A DNA stretch of 64,000 bases from Prorocentrum cordatum (Eukaryota; Sar; Dinophyceae; Prorocentrales; Prorocentraceae), in NCBI GenBank assembly GCA_963575745.1, contig CAUYUJ010000902.1, positions 1 through 64,000 on the forward strand. The letters are read 5' to 3'. Of the stretch, positions 38,384-48,164 are shown piece by piece; position 1 is the first letter of the stretch; each line of letters starts with the position of its first letter. The translations under genes and the position numbers were made by a program. The notes under the pieces are model-generated. The model saw only the letters and a program-made list of their open reading frames with translations. It made no database searches and was not told the DNA's origin.

Positions 38384-38412
38384 AGCAGCATCAGCATCAG
38401 CATCAGCATCAG

Positions 38413-38462
<50 letters not shown>

Positions 38463-38529
38463 GCAGCATCAGCATCAGCATCAGCATCAGCATCAGCATC
38501 AGCATCATCATCATCATCATCATCATCAT

Positions 38530-38582
<53 letters not shown>

Positions 38583-38589
38583 CAACAGT

Positions 38590-38620
<31 letters not shown>

Positions 38621-38932
38621 GCATCAGCATCATCATCAGCATCATAATCAGCATCATCATCATCATCATCATCGGCATCATCGCCATCATCATCATTACC
38701 GTCATCATCATCAGCATCAGCACATCAGCATGATCATCATCTTCATCAGCATCATCATCAGCATCATCATCATCAGCAGCATAAGCATCATCATCATCAT
38801 CAGCATCGTCATCATCATCATCATCATCGTCATCATCATCATCAGCATCATCAGCATCATCATCATCATCAGCATCATCATCATCATGATCATCATCGGC
38901 ATAACCGTTATCACCATCATCGTCTCACCACC
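38306..38932 (+). repeat. (ATC)n / (AGC ATC)n microsatellite
   Basis: CAT/ATC triplets with CAG and CAGCAT interludes. Confidence 0.97.
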
Positions 38933-39009
38933 ACCAACAAGATCTCCGCCACCACGGCTACCACTACCACCACCACCTCCTAGTAATACGCACCGCCAAG
39001 AACATTATC

Positions 39010-39092
39010 GTCGTGGTTGTTATCAGCAGCTGCGTCCGCATCCTCATCATCGTGATGATCAGCATCACCATCAGCATCATCATGATCATTCG

Positions 39093-39124
<32 letters not shown>

Positions 39125-39335
39125 GCATCATCATCATCATCATCATCATCATCGTCATCATCATCATCATCAGCAGCATCATCATCAGCATCAGCATCCT
39201 CATCATCATTACCAGCATCAGCATCATCAACATCATCATCAGCATCGTCATCAGCATCACTCTCATCAGCACAAGCAGTCTTAGCCTCAGCATCATTATC
39301 ACAATCGCAAGCAACAGCAGTATCGGCATCATCAC
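39010..39335 (+). repeat. (ATC)n microsatellite, second block
   Basis: ATC triplets after an 80-base unique spacer. Confidence 0.95.
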
Positions 39336-39399
39336 ACTCTGCCCGATCCTCCTGTCCCCACGCCCTCGCCTCCAGCAATGGGAGCAGGACGCACAGACG

Positions 39400-39600
39400 A
39401 GAGAGAAAGATGGGGAGAGAGACAGAGAGAACGAGAGAAGAAGACAAAGGGGGAGAGAGAGAGAGAGAAGAGAGCGAGAGAGAGAGAGAGGTAGACGGAG
39501 AGGGAGTGAGCGAGCGAGGGAGGAGGTAGAGCGCGAGAGAAGATCAGAAAGCGAAGAGAGAGAGAGAGAGGGAAAGAAAGAGATAAAGAGATACAGTGAT
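39400..39600 (+). repeat. (GA)n microsatellite
   Basis: AGAGAG with GAGC and GGAG variants. Confidence 0.93.
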
Positions 39601-41115
39601 AGACGGCACAGACCACAAGTCTGTCATTCGCTATGAAATAGCTACCTTGGCAGATACGGGGCACTGCTTTAAGGCAGCAGATAAGCGTTTGAGAAGCGCG
39701 TGGCCTACGGCAAAGAGGTGGCACTCAAACGTCTGCGAACGCTGCAATGAACCCTTAGGTCGGCAGAACATGCGTGTGCCTCGGAAGCGAGAATGGCCAC
39801 GCATGGGAAGCACATCAGAGTTCGGTCTTACCGAGCTTTCTCACAGCAAGTCAACTGCGCCAAGTCACCATGCACCGACAGTAACACGAGGAAACCGAGC
39901 TGGCATGTCCTCAAGAGACCCTTCTCGTCTGCATTCAATATCAACATCCTGTAAATAAGCTAGGATGCGTGCATGCTCATCATGTTGCCCCACGTCTGCA
40001 TTGGAGTGCCGCTGCCACGACACTAGCCTGCGAGAAGAGGTGGGCAAGTCCTGAATGAGATCGGCTCTCCCTCTCATGTCATCGCCTAAAAATCCGCCAC
40101 CGTGCAGTAGGCACAGAACGGAATGCCCTCGCGCCCTCAACAATTCAAATTACAGTGCGGGCGCGGCCGCAAGAAACCCTCGCAAGAAACCCCACCCTGA
40201 GAACCCGTGCGCGAGGTGCACCTGAGGGGAAACCCGGAGCACCCTGAACGCAGCAGCTCCTTCAACGGCTGTGGGAAGTCACCGCGCAGCTCGAGGAGCG
40301 AAGAAACCCAGGATACCCTGACGAAAAGCGCATGGTTTCTTGATACGCGCCCCCACTGCATTGGATGTGACTACGAAATACAGAACTCCCCCAGACCCGA
40401 GTTTACCGGCAAACCCGAGCGCCCTCGGGCGCTGCCGAGATGCGGCTGGCGCCGTGCCCCGAGGACCCGGAAGCGCTCCCGGCCCAAACCGCGGCTCTTA
40501 CGGTCCTTAAGAGTCATAGCGGGAAATATCGTCGCACGCTCGGAATCTAATAAAACTCCAGATGGGACAACCGCGCGGAAAAAAACGCAAGAGTGAGAAA
40601 ACCAAGGAGAGCGACAGGCACCAAGCAGTTCAAACCCATGAGAGTAACAACAAAAAGCTGCGCGAACGCACAACCGATTAACACAAGCTTAGGCAGAGTC
40701 CCAACATTCATGCAACGTTCAACAAACTGTTGGAAACAGCTTGGAAAAACTTTGAAAAAGTAAGGTGGCCCCCACCAGGAAAATTCGTCAGGGGAAAATT
40801 CGAAAGTAGAGCCCTAACTCCCTCTTGCGTCATAACAGCGTCGTGCTGCAAGCTGAGATTTGCAAACATGCGCGTGAAATCACTTCCGTCTAAGTTTAAA
40901 CTTCTGGCTCGCCCAACGTCGGTTTGCCCGCTGCGCCTCATGCATCCCAAGACGAGAAGTATCCTGGAGCCGTCTTGAAGTGCCTTTGACCGTCGTGAAG
41001 CCCTGGAAGCTGTCACAATACACCGAACATGGTTTGACACATTCTCCTATCCAGCGCCGATCCGAGGAATCCGCGCGGACCTCCGAGTTTTAATGTTTAT
41101 GCCATTGTTTGGTCA
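39601..41115. other. Unassigned stretch
   Basis: About 1.5 kb of less repetitive DNA. Frames 39596-39958 (+) and 40708-41040 (-) were read and matched nothing I know. It forms the upstream flank of the spliced-leader relic. Confidence 0.4.
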
Positions 41116-41136
41116 CCTAGCGCATTTTGGCTCAAG
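41116..41136 (+). other. Relic of the dinoflagellate spliced leader (DinoSL)
   Basis: The last 14 bases, CATTTTGGCTCAAG, are identical to the 3' end of DinoSL. The preceding CCTAGCG matches CCGTAGC with one deletion and one insertion. DinoSL is added to mRNA by trans-splicing, so a genomic copy upstream of a reading frame marks a retroposed mRNA. Confidence 0.8.
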
Positions 41137-41948
41137 CGGTAGCATGCCTGGCGCTCGGGCGGCCGTCTGCACGATGGACGCCTCGCGCCTCGCTGGGAGG
41201 CTCTCTCGGTCGCGGATGGCGCCGCCTTGGTGGCTGCTGCTGTCCGTGCCGCGGTGCTTGCCCAAGCGCCGCGGCGCACGGTCGCCGCCGTGACGTGGTC
41301 GGCGGTGTCGGCGGTGGCCTTCGCCGCCTCGGCGCCGCCACACGCGCCACCTGGCCGCGACGTCGCCGCGCAGGAGGACAAGAAGGAGCCGACGCCGCCG
41401 TCGGCAGCGAAGGTGGAGCGCCGACGGCGTCGGCGCCGCCGCGCGGCGGAGGCGCGCGCTGCGGGGCGCGCTGGGCCGCCTGCTGCAGACGGAGGCGCGG
41501 GAGCTGCTGCTGCTGGAGCGGCGGGCGCGGGCGCTCGGCCCGCGGACCCGCTGCGGAGGCTGATGCAGCCTGCGCGGTGGACGTGGACGACGCCGAGTGG
41601 GCCGACGGCGCGGCGCGGCTGACCGCGGTGCGGCCGAGGCGCGACGTCCTGCCCAGGGAGGCGGAGGCTGCTGGAGCTGGCCCTCGCGCTGCGGCGGCGG
41701 AGGCAGCGGAGGCGGCCGCCACCTCCGCCCGGGAGCGCGACCTGCTGGCGCGCGCCCTGGGCATCCCCGCGCCCACGCCCACCGAGGAGCTGCCGGAGGC
41801 GTTCCAGGAGGCGGCGGCTCGGGCTGCCGCCGGAGGCCGCGTGACGCTGCTCGTCTGCGGCGTGCTCTTCGTCTCCGCCTTCTCGTTGGAAGCTTGGAAA
41901 TTGGCACCAACACCAACATCAGGGGTTGCCTCCACGGGAGGAATATGA
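41137..41948 (+). pseudogene. Retroposed gene remnant after DinoSL relic, function unknown
   Basis: An ATG at 41144 lies eight bases after the leader relic. Protein-like sequence then moves between frames: DGAALVAAAVRAAVLAQAPRR and AFAASAPPHAPPGRDVAAQED (about 41173-41385), GRLLQTEARELLLLERRARA (about 41470-41535), then VDVDDAEWADGAARLTAVRP. It ends with RERDLLARALGIPAPTPTEE and a likely membrane segment VTLLVCGVLFVSAFSLEAW (about 41840-41900), with a stop at 41948. Two or more frameshifts make it a likely pseudogene, unless the changes are assembly errors or unspliced introns. The very high GC of the coding block fits dinoflagellate genes. The C-terminal end runs into a foldback. Confidence 0.55.
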
Positions 41949-42083
41949 TCCTGGATTTTGGTGCTGGTGGTAATCTTTGGGCCACCTAGAAAGCCCGAAA
42001 ATTACCACCATCACCTGGATCGGGATCATCTTCCCTCGGTGGAAGCACGCCGCCGATATTGGTGTTGGTGTCAACCTCTAGGC
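41905..42083. mobile_element. MITE-like foldback, two arms of about 80 bases
   Basis: The left arm (41905-41983, with CACCAACACCAACATC and GGTGCTGGTGGTAAT) pairs with the reverse complement of the right arm (about 41994-42080, with ATTACCACCATCACC and GATATTGGTGTTGGTGTC). A loop of about 11 bases separates them. Arm identity is imperfect, roughly three bases in four. It lies at the 3' end of the retroposed gene remnant, supplying its last codons. The size and structure suggest a non-autonomous DNA element. Confidence 0.7.
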
Positions 42084-42309
42084 CTCCGATCTCGGTCGGG
42101 GGTGGTGGCGGCACCCTGTTTCCTGGCCTGAGCCGTTTCCCGGCAGCTACGGCCCGCTGGAGCGGCGGTCGGTCCGTGTTTGTGTCGGCCCCGTGCTCCT
42201 CATCTTAGCAGGTGCGCGGCTGGTCCTCGCGGAGAGGTCGTTGATGGAGCGTGGAGCCCCCAAAAAATTGCACATTCTCCTAATTTTGGGTTGAGGCACG
42301 TAATACCGC
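42084..42309. other. Unassigned stretch
   Basis: No gene was recognised. Confidence 0.4.
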
Positions 42310-44146
42310 CCCAAGATGGACCAAGAAACAACGCGCCATCGCCAGACCACCGAAGCCGCCCCTCCAAGACGAGTCCAAGAGCCCCCCGAAGTCCCCAGGA
42401 GGTCCCCTACGACGCCCCCGAAAAGACCCCGAGAGGCACCCAAGAAGCTCCCAAGAGCTCCTGGAAGAGAACCCCAAGAGGCTCCAGGACAGACTAAGAG
42501 GCCTCCTAAAGGCCTCTTGACCACGACCCAAGCACAGTGGCGGGATGAGCCGAAAGCCGCCGAATCCGCCGCCCCCTGTCGATTCATCGCAGGGGTGCCT
42601 GGCGTGCTAGACCCTTTCGGTTTGGGTTTTGGTTCGTTTTCCAAAAGAACTCCCCCTGGGGCTTCGGCGCGTCCCGCCGGCTGCCTGCCTCGTCAGTTGT
42701 TTCGCTCAAGATGGCCCAAGATGGCCTCCAAGATGCCTCCAAGACGGCCAGGATGGCCTCCAAGACGGCTAAGATGGCCTCATGACGCCTCCAAGACGGC
42801 CCAAGATGCACCCAAGACGGCCTAAGATAGCCTCAAGATGGCCCAAGACAGCCTACGAGGCCCCCAGGAGGCCTCCAAGACGGCCCAAGACGGCCCAAGA
42901 GGCCTCCAAGAGGTCCTCCAGGAGGGCCCGAAGAGGCCAAAACCATTGATGTTCCTTCGGTGTTTGAAAGATTTTGGCATTTGCTTCTGCTCGGCATTCC
43001 GACGGCTCAAGACGGCCCAAGAGGCCCCCAAGATCGCCCCAAGAGTGCCCACGAGGCGTCCAAGATAGCCCCATTACGGCCCAAGAGGCCCCCAAGACGG
43101 CCCCAAGAGGGCCCCAAGAGGCCTCCAAGACGGCCAAGATGGCCTCTAAGACGGCCAAGATGGCCCAAGATGGCCTCCAAGATGGTCCAAGATGGCCTCC
43201 AAGTCCGCCCAAGAGAGGAGGAGATGCCTCCAAGTCCGCCCAAGAAACCTCCAAGACGGCCCAAGACGGCCCAAGAGGTGCCCAAGAGGCCTCCAAGACG
43301 GCCCAGGAGGCCTCCGAGAGGTCCTCCAGGAGAGCCCGAAGAGGCCAAAATCATTGATTTCCTCAGGAAAAAAAGGTTTGTCGTATTTGCTCCTGTTCGG
43401 CTTTCCGACGACCCAAGACGGCCCAAGAGGCCCCCAAGATCGCACCCACAGCGCCCAGGAGGCTTCCAAGACGGCCCAATACGGCCCAAGAGCCCCCGAA
43501 GATCGCCCAACGATCGCCCAAGAGGCCTCCAAGATAGCCGCCGAACGGCCCAAGAGGCCCCCAAGAGGGCCCAGGAGGCTTTTAAGATGCCAAGATGGCC
43601 TCCAAGACGGCTCTGGAGCATTCCAAGAGGGCCCCAAGTCGGCCCAGAGGGGCCCCCCAAACGGCTTCCGACGGCGTCGGACGGCCCACCAAAACGACCG
43701 AAGATGGCCATACGATGGCCCAAGACGGCCCAAGAGGCTTCCAAGAGGGCATCCAGGAAGGGCCGAAAAGGTCAAAACCATTGTTTGCCCATGAGTTGTT
43801 GAAGGATTGTGGCATTTGCTTGTGTTCTGCCTTCCGACGGCCCGAGACGGCCCAAGTGCACCCAAAGATCGCGGAAGAGGCCCACGACGGCCTCCACCCA
43901 AGACGGCTCAAGAGGCCTCCAAGACGCTCAAGATGGCCTCCAAGACGGCCCAAGAGCCCTCCAAGACGTCTTCCAAGAAGGCCCGAAAAGGCCAAATGGC
44001 CTCCAGGCGGCCAAGATGACTTTCAAGATGCCCACGTGTTCCCCGAAGGCTTTCCAAACCGATTCGGGGAACACATGGTCCGATAGCTTGGCAAGTCTGG
44101 CCTCAACGTTCGGCCACATAGGCGCTTCCTAAAAGGCAGGGGGCGA
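42310..44146 (+). repeat. CCAAGA/CGGCC element tract, copy 1
   Basis: A core of degenerate 10-12 base words (CCAAGACGGCC, CCAAGAGGCCCC, CCTCCAAGATGG). A left module at about 42569-42662 contains CCGCCGCCCCCTGTCGATTC and CCAAAAGAACTCCCCCTGGG. A right module ends at about 44146 with GTTCCCCGAAGG-like sequence, then GGCGCTTCCTAAAAGGCAGG. A spacer with GGCATTTGCTTCTG and TTCCGACGGC recurs at about 42973, 43383 and 43810. Frames of 130-280 residues (Pro/Arg/Lys or Gly/Leu/Trp rich) follow from the repeat and are not genes. Confidence 0.85.
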
Positions 44147-44167
44147 CGGTGATTCGTCGTAGGCGTC

Positions 44168-44946
44168 TTAGATCCGCCGCCCCCTGTCGATTCATCGCAG
44201 TGGTGCTATGCGTGCTGGATCCTCTCGGTTTTGGTTTTGGTTCTTTTTCCAAAAGAACTCCCCCTGGGCCCAAGAGGCCCCCAAGAGGTCTCCAAGACGG
44301 CCCAAGAGGCCTCCACCAGGGCCTCCAGAAAGGCCCGAAGAGGCCAAACTCCTTGATTTTCCGTTGGTGTCTGAAGGTGTTTGGCATTTGCTTCTGTTCG
44401 GCCTTCCGACGGCCCGAGACGGCTCAAGAGGCCCCCAAGGATCGCCCCAAGATCGCCCCAATTCCAAGATGGCCCCAGAACGGCCCAAGAGGACCCCCAA
44501 AACGGTCCCAAGAGCACCCCAAGATGGCCCAAGAGGCCTCCAAGGCGCCCTAGATGGCCTCCAAGACGGCCATGGAGCACCCCAAGAGGGCCCAAAGTCG
44601 GCGCAGAGAGGCCACCAAGACGGCTTCCGACGGGCCAAGAATACCCTAAGACTGTCAAAAAGGCCCCCGAGAAACCCCCAAAGGCCCCCAAGAGGCCCGA
44701 GGAGGCACCCAAAGATGCCTCCAAGAGGCCCCCAGGAAGCTCCCAGGAGGCCCCAAGAGTGCCCCCAAAGGCTCCCGAGATGCCCCCTCCTCCTCCTCAT
44801 CCTCCTGATCTTCCCTGCCATCCCCCCCAGGGTTCCCCGAAGGGTTTCTACAACGGCTGGGGGAACACCTGGTCAGATAGCGTGGAAGAGCTCTTGCCAC
44901 AACGCTCGGCCACATGGGCGATTCTAGAAGGCCAGGGGCGGCGGCA
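44168..44946 (+). repeat. CCAAGA/CGGCC element, copy 2, with both end modules
   Basis: The left module at 44168-44270 repeats that of copy 1 (CCCCCTGTCGATTCATCGC, CCAAAAGAACTCCCCCTGGG). The GGCATTTGC spacer lies at about 44380. The right module at about 44830-44946 contains GTTCCCCGAAGGGTTTC and CACATGGGCGATTCTAGAAGGC. At about 0.78 kb this is the clearest complete unit. It lies 22-26 bases from copy 1. Confidence 0.8.
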
Positions 44947-45136
44947 ATTCGGCGCGTTGCGTCGTCGATCCGTTGCCCTCGCAGCCTGCTGGAGGGGCTC
45001 TGGCGTGCCAGGGTTTACCATCTTGTTCTCAGTGTTTCTGGCCCGGCTCGCCGTGTCCAAGATGGCCAATATGGTCGTGGATGCCATGGCAATGGACACT
45101 CTAAGAACCTTATCATTGAGTTAAAACTGTGTTTAG
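44947..45136. other. Unassigned stretch beside the element
   Basis: No gene was recognised. The part next to the element end resembles the junction module seen at 45340 and 52590. Confidence 0.4.
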
Positions 45137-45216
45137 GATGTGTAACACATGTTCTAAAAACGTGTCAGGTATGTTTTAACATATTTGAGACATGTGTTAA
45201 ACACATGTTACACATC
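45137..45216. repeat. AT-rich foldback of about 80 bases
   Basis: The arms GATGTGTAACACATGTT... and its imperfect reverse complement ...AAACACATGTTACACATC pair over about 39 bases each. Within it CATGTGTTAAACACATG (45192-45208) is an almost perfect short palindrome. It starts just beyond the stop that ends methyltransferase exon B if that exon is read through. It could be a MITE or an RNA 3'-end structure. Confidence 0.7.
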
Positions 45217-45339
45217 TGGAAATTATCTGGCAGCACGCTTCATCTCCACCTGTCGACTTCCACAACGATATGGCCCCCGAAACCGTCCAAGATGGCACTG
45301 GGATGCCACACGAGCGTCTCCAAAGGCAGGGGGGGGGCG

Positions 45340-45618
45340 GCGGCGGTCCGCCGCAGGCGCCCTCGACACCACCTCCCCCTTGTCGATCGAAGAGAGGGTC
45401 TCCGGGCAACTCGGCAGATGCCTCGCCACAAACCCTCTGCACCTCATCCCCCGCAGAAACTCCGCGAAGCCGTCGTGGAAGGCGCAGAGCACACCGATCA
45501 CCTCGCCGTCCTGGGCCAGAGCGGCATCGATGAACTCCGCCAGCCTGTCGGACCCAGTGTTGTAAATCCGCTCCAGTGCCTCGGGCACACAGTAGAATGC
45601 CCTGCGGCACACGCGGCG
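45340..45618 (-). CDS. Putative methyltransferase exon B (C-terminal part)
   Basis: The minus strand shows TTTTTTCTTGTAG at 45631-45619, a good 3' splice site, followed directly by clean coding sequence RRVCRRAFYCVPEALERIYN, SDRLAEFIDAALAQDGEVIG and AFHDGFAEFLRGMRCRGFVA. A segment with charged helices, Phe and Arg after the SAM fold is what family-16 methyltransferases have at their C-terminus. The exon ends near 45340, where the recurrent element end (GCCCCC...TGCCTTTGG) starts. If read on, the frame stops at 45223. Joined to exon A at a shared GCGCC, the frame is kept. The match to exon A is inference, and a different protein or a paralogue remains possible. Confidence 0.5.
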
Positions 45619-45639
45619 CTACAAGAAAAAACTAGGTCT

Positions 45640-45735
45640 GGGTCATCCCGATCCTCTTTCTCCACCCCCGCCTCCTCCCCCGCCTCCTCCTCCGCCTCCT
45701 CCCCCTTCCTCCTCCTCATCCTCCCGTGGCGATCC
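45640..45735 (-). repeat. Purine-rich (GGA)n-like tract before the 3' splice site
   Basis: On the minus strand this is GAGGAGGCGG-type sequence. On the plus strand it is CCTCCTCC. It lies just upstream of the pyrimidine tract and TAG of exon B. Confidence 0.7.
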
Positions 45736-45744
45736 TAGGAGCCA

Positions 45745-45878
45745 TAAGGGATCCGAGGGGGAACGTTGAGGGGTGGAATCGATAGCGAATCCGAACGTTC
45801 ATGGGCGGGGTGGGCCATCGGGCCCCCATCGGCGATGAATGGGCGATTTGGGTTCGATGCATCCCCACACGAGCCCAT
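45745..45878 (+). repeat. ATCGGCGAT dispersed family, copy 4
   Basis: GGAATCGATAGCGAATCCGAA, CGTTCATGGGCGGGGTGGGC, ATCGGGCCCCCATCGGCGAT and GGGTTCGATGCATCCCC occur in family order. Confidence 0.7.
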
Positions 45879-46679
45879 GCCGCATGCCCCCCTAATTAAC
45901 GTTGCCCCTGAGCGCGAGAAGCTGCAGGACACCTGGGTACCTGTGGGTCCCAAACCCCCAATCTCACGACGGAAGTCCAGGGCGCAGCCTCGTGTGTGGA
46001 GCGGGAGCCCCCCTCGGGAGGCAGCCCCGGGGAGGCAATGTGATCGTTTTCTTATTCATTGTTTTGTCGATCGGCGCGGGCCCTCGCACCCCCCCTCCCC
46101 CCTCTCGTAGAGTAGATATTGGCTGTTTGGGGCGCCTGTTTCAGGCAGATGGAGTCTCTCCCACAGGATGCACTGCTGCAAACAGTGGCATTAAGCAGAG
46201 GTCCAGAGCCAGACCCCCGCCCCTCCTTCCCCCTTCCGCCCAATGTCGAAACGCCGAATAAGAGAACGCTCACATTCGTGGAGACGATCAAGGGCAACCA
46301 AACCCGATTGAAGGGCCACTAAGCCGGAACAGCCCAGATTAAGCCCCGGAACGAGCCAGACTCAACCGCATTAAGCGGGATCGAATCCAATTGACCAGGC
46401 AAATGCCAAATCAAGCAAGTTTTCGAACACGGGTATACCCTTGCATAGATTGAATGCAACTTCTCAGGCGAGGCATCCTAATGCGGCAACACTGTTAAGA
46501 ATGATTAATACTATCGTGGCGAAGCTACGAATTATGATTTTGTTATCCGTCACCGTGCACTGAGGCACGAGTTGCAGCGTCCTCACGTTCATTCGAATTC
46601 TCGTTGAGGGCCGAGACTTCAAACATCAAATCTTCTTGGCGTTGCCACGCGCTGCCTGAAACGGTCGCGTGATTTTTCC
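45879..46679. other. Unassigned stretch
   Basis: No gene was recognised. 46320-46620 is less GC-rich than its surroundings. Confidence 0.4.
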
Positions 46680-48160
46680 AAAGGCAAGAGGGCCCTCAGA
46701 CGGGCCAAGAGGGCCCCAAAACAGTCCAAGAAGATGGCCCCGAGTCGTTCACAGAGCGCTCCAAGACGCCCAAGATGGCCCCAAGACTGCCGAGGGGCCT
46801 CCATGACGGCCCCAAAAGATACCAAAATCATTGATTTACCACGGGTTTGAAAGGAATGTGGCGTTTGACGCCCCAAGACGGTCCAAGAGTCCCCCCAAAT
46901 CGCCCCAAGACGGTCCAAGAGGCCCCCAAGAGCGCCCCCAGACAACCAAAGATAGCTCCAAGAGGGGCCCCAGAGGGGGAAAACGAACCGACATTGCGAG
47001 CCGTTCGCCCCGCGATGATCCCCGGGAACGCCAGCTACGATGAGGCCCCCAAGAGGCTCAAATCAGGCTCCGAGGAGCCCCCAAGGCGGGCCCCCGAAGG
47101 GCGCCCAAAACACCCCAAGACAGAATCCCAGGAGCTTTCCGAGAGACCTCCCACGAGATCCCCACACAGACGTCCCAGAGGCTTTGTTCAGTATCGCTGG
47201 CCTTTGTCGGGAGCGGCCAAGAGGGGGGTGTCCAAGAGGGGGGGGGGGGCAAATCATGACCGGCGGCACGTGCGCGGCCCAGCGGGGGGGCCAGGGACGT
47301 GATGAAATAAAAAGAGGCGCCATGAAATCTGCGGAAATATCATGACCCCCGCCATGATATCCAAACCCCCCCCTGGTCATCACCCCCCTCTTTTCCGCCC
47401 CCGACTTTGGTTGGGCCAGGGACAGAGGACCGGGGCCCTTGCCGCTGGAGACGAGTGCAAGATCCCAGGCGCGGGAGGCTTCCTGGAAAGGCCCCGCCGG
47501 GAGGCCCCCCCCGGGAGGCCCCCGAGGCACGGCGGCATGCAGCTCTAGATGCGCTAGTCCGCAGTTCTGAGGATTGGAAACTTGAGGGCCTGGACCCCAT
47601 ATTGCCGGATTTCTTGGGGCGTGTCGCGTGTTGTCGCGTGTTCCTGTCACAGGTTTTGGGGGGCCCAAAGCCCCGCGACGTGTCAAGAGGGTCCGAAGAA
47701 GCCCCCAAGGCAATCCAAGATGGCCTCGGGTCGCCCATAAATCGCTCCACGACGGCCCAAGATGCCCTCCAGACGGCCCACGACTCCCCCAAGACGACAC
47801 AAGAGGGCTCGAAGATGCCCCCAAGTGTTGAGATCCTCACGTTCTGCAAGAACTTGAGCGTGCTCGCGTTGGGGGTTTCTCACGCTCCAAGACGGTCCAA
47901 GAAGCCCCCAAGCTCGCCCCAACACTGCCCCACAAGGCCCCCACGAGGGCCTCCACCCGAAAGAGGCCCAAGACGGCCCACAAGACGGTCCAACAGGAGC
48001 ACAAGAAAGGGAGGACGAATGGACAATTCGAGCCGTCCGCCCCAAGATGGCCCCGAAGACCGCGAGCAGGCCAAGGCTCGAGGAGGCCCCCAAGGGTCCA
48101 AATCAGGCCCCACGAGCCCCCCCAAGAGGCCCCCCGAGGGGCCCCAAAACATCCCCTAAA
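46680..48160 (+). repeat. CCAAGA/CGGCC repeat tract, plus orientation
   Basis: Core words as at 42-44 kb, with the ATTGATTTACCACGGGTTTGAAAG spacer near 46830. A less repetitive insert lies at about 47200-47680. GACGAATGGACAATTCGAGCCGTC (about 48015) resembles CGACATTGCGAGCCGTTCG (about 46990), marking two related sub-units. Confidence 0.8.
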
Positions 48161-48164
48161 ACCG

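Noticed and set aside
42960-43901. Several 150-280 codon frames rich in Pro/Arg/Lys (+) or Gly/Leu/Trp (-), some collagen-like
   Set aside because: The CCAAGA/CGGCC words contain no stop in several frames, so long frames are expected. No conserved motif was found.
46052-46322. Small frames of 67-119 codons
   Set aside because: No motif, no family resemblance and no supporting splice or leader signals.
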